From the NCBI GenBank assembly GCA_046160725.1, contig JBJXHB010000449.1, forward strand, positions 1 through 6,418: a stretch of DNA of 6,418 bases. Direction: 5' to 3'. Below the pieces are notes generated by a model, which ran no database searches, had not been told where the DNA came from, and saw only the letters and a list, made by a program, of their open reading frames with translations. Within the stretch, counting starts at the first letter, position 1. Each line of letters starts with the position of its first letter. Source of the stretch: JBJXHB01 sp046160725. GTDB taxonomy: Bacteria; Pseudomonadota; Gammaproteobacteria; Burkholderiales; Burkholderiaceae_C. The translations under genes were made by a program, and so were the position numbers. Of this stretch, positions 5,554 through 6,418 are shown piece after piece.

Positions 5554-6418
5554 TCACAGCCGGAAGTCCGGCACCGTGATCGGCCCCTTGGTGTTGGCCG
5601 CCGTCTTGAAGCTGTCGAACACCGCCACCGAGCCGGCGAACTGGATCTTGAACTCGTCGTACTCCTTGCGCTGCTCGCCGCAGGTGTCCATCCACTGCTT
5701 CATCTCGGCGTCGGTCGGGTTGTAGAAGGCGCAACCGCCCTCGCGCAGCAGGCGCATGCTCTCGGCGCGGGCCTTCTCGATCTGGGCGAAGGTCTCGACC
5801 TGCGTCTTCTCGTTGGCGGCGTCGAAGGCACCGCGGATATCGGCCGGCAGGGCCTGGTACCAGGCCGCGTTGGCGGCGAACATCTGGGCGTCCGGCACCG
5901 AGCGGATGTAGCTGATGTTGCTCAGCAGGTCCACGAAGCCGAAGGTCGCCAGCGCGGCAATGGCCGGGTCCAGCCCGTCGGCCACGCCCTGCTTGATGGC
6001 GGTGGCGGTCTCGCCCCAGGGCACCACCGTCGGGTTGGCGCCGGCCAGGCGGTAGAAGGTCTGCAGCAGCTTGGACGGTGGTACCCGCATCTTCATGCCC
6101 TGCATGTCCGACGGCGTCTTGATGAGCTTGAAGCCCTTGCGGCTGGCAATGGTGCGCGGGTCGACCGTGAAGTAAAACAGCGGCTTGTAGCCCTTGGCGA
6201 TCACCTTGGGCGTGATCTCGTCGTTCCAGGCCTTGCTGGTGACGAGGTTGGCAAAGCGTTGGTTGTCGCCGCACCAGTAGGGGATGTTGATCAGGTCTAC
6301 CACCGGCGTGTAGGGGCTGAAGTTGGACAGCGACACCGCCCCGCCATGCACCGTGCCGGCCTGGATCTTTTGCGCCAGCGCCGCGCCGATGCCCAACTGG
6401 CCGGCCGGATGCAGCTTG
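5554..6418 (-). CDS. dctP: TRAP transporter substrate-binding protein, DctP family, 5'-truncated by window edge
   Basis: The C-terminal 287 residues of a TRAP extracytoplasmic solute receptor. The frame stays open to the right edge (visible N-terminus KLHPAGQLG), so the signal peptide and first strand, probably about 40 to 60 residues, lie outside. The protein binds its ligand in the periplasm and delivers it to DctQM. The visible QLG..AALAQKIQAGTVHG region, the GMKMRVPPSK motif and the following GANPTVVPWGETATAIKQGVADGLD are typical of DctP proteins. The Arg in GMKMRV (codon 6085-6087) corresponds to the conserved arginine that pairs with the ligand's acidic group in SiaP and DctP; here it could hold a sulfonate or carboxylate. 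Three cysteines (WCGDN, GGCAF, DTCGE) are unusual for this family, and the last two, 17 residues apart, could form a disulfide. A TTG at 6394-6396 is an internal Leu codon, not the start. It is the first gene seen of the block, and the operon promoter should be further right. Confidence 0.92.
   Translation of the reverse strand, partial: KLHPAGQLGIGAALAQKIQAGTVHGGAVSLSNFSPYTPVVDLINIPYWCGDNQRFANLVTSKAWNDEITPKVIAKGYKPLFYFTVDPRTIASRKGFKLIKTPSDMQGMKMRVPPSKLLQTFYRLAGANPTVVPWGETATAIKQGVADGLDPAIAALATFGFVDLLSNISYIRSVPDAQMFAANAAWYQALPADIRGAFDAANEKTQVETFAQIEKARAESMRLLREGGCAFYNPTDAEMKQWMDTCGEQRKEYDEFKIQFAGSVAVFDSFKTAANTKGPITVPDFRL

Noticed and set aside
6394..6396. TTG as the start codon of the DctP gene
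   Set aside because: The frame continues upstream to the window edge with family-like sequence, and starting here would remove the signal peptide and first strand.
1..6418. Mobile elements, CRISPR arrays, tRNA or rRNA genes
   Set aside because: No transposase or integrase coding, no regularly spaced repeats and no structural RNA signatures were seen. Almost every base is within a conserved metabolic or transport gene.

Overview
The window is a single GC-rich (by eye well above 60% GC), tightly packed, one-direction gene block. All seven genes lie on the minus strand, so transcription runs from the right edge to the left edge. The first gene (right) and the last gene (left) are cut by the window ends. 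Intergenic gaps are about 16 to 56 bases, which fits one operon with its promoter beyond the right edge. GC content, strong third-position GC bias and gene families suggest a proteobacterium, most likely a betaproteobacterium of the Burkholderiales. That placement is inference, because there is no rRNA or other marker here.

In order of transcription, the block holds a TRAP-type tripartite transporter: periplasmic binding protein DctP (5554-6418, 5' end missing), small membrane subunit DctQ (5004-5522) and large membrane subunit DctM (3713-4987). Next come a histidinol-dehydrogenase-family enzyme (2356-3669), a short-chain dehydrogenase/reductase (1542-2327) and a zinc-dependent medium-chain alcohol dehydrogenase (481-1485). 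The last gene is a second, divergent zinc-dependent alcohol dehydrogenase (1-453, 3' end missing).

The combination of TRAP transporter, HisD-like dehydrogenase, SDR and Zn-ADH is the hallmark of the hps gene set described for 2,3-dihydroxypropane-1-sulfonate (DHPS) catabolism, for example in Cupriavidus pinatubonensis. In that scheme the TRAP system imports DHPS, a product of plant sulfolipid (sulfoquinovose) breakdown. HpsO and HpsP interconvert the DHPS enantiomers through a ketone. HpsN, the HisD homologue, oxidises (R)-DHPS in two NAD+-dependent steps to (R)-sulfolactate. Carbon-sulfur cleavage enzymes (SuyAB or equivalents), sulfite export and a regulator are not in this window and would have to lie outside it. 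There is no histidine biosynthesis context around the HisD-like gene.

I found no RNA genes, mobile elements, CRISPR arrays, integrase or attachment sites, and no intergenic stretch over 56 bases. The window is best read as a recognisable catabolic operon rather than a new kind of system. The least explained parts are the extra Zn-ADH at the left edge, the His in place of the usual catalytic Asn in the SDR, acidic residues in a conserved DctM hairpin, and cysteines in the binding protein.
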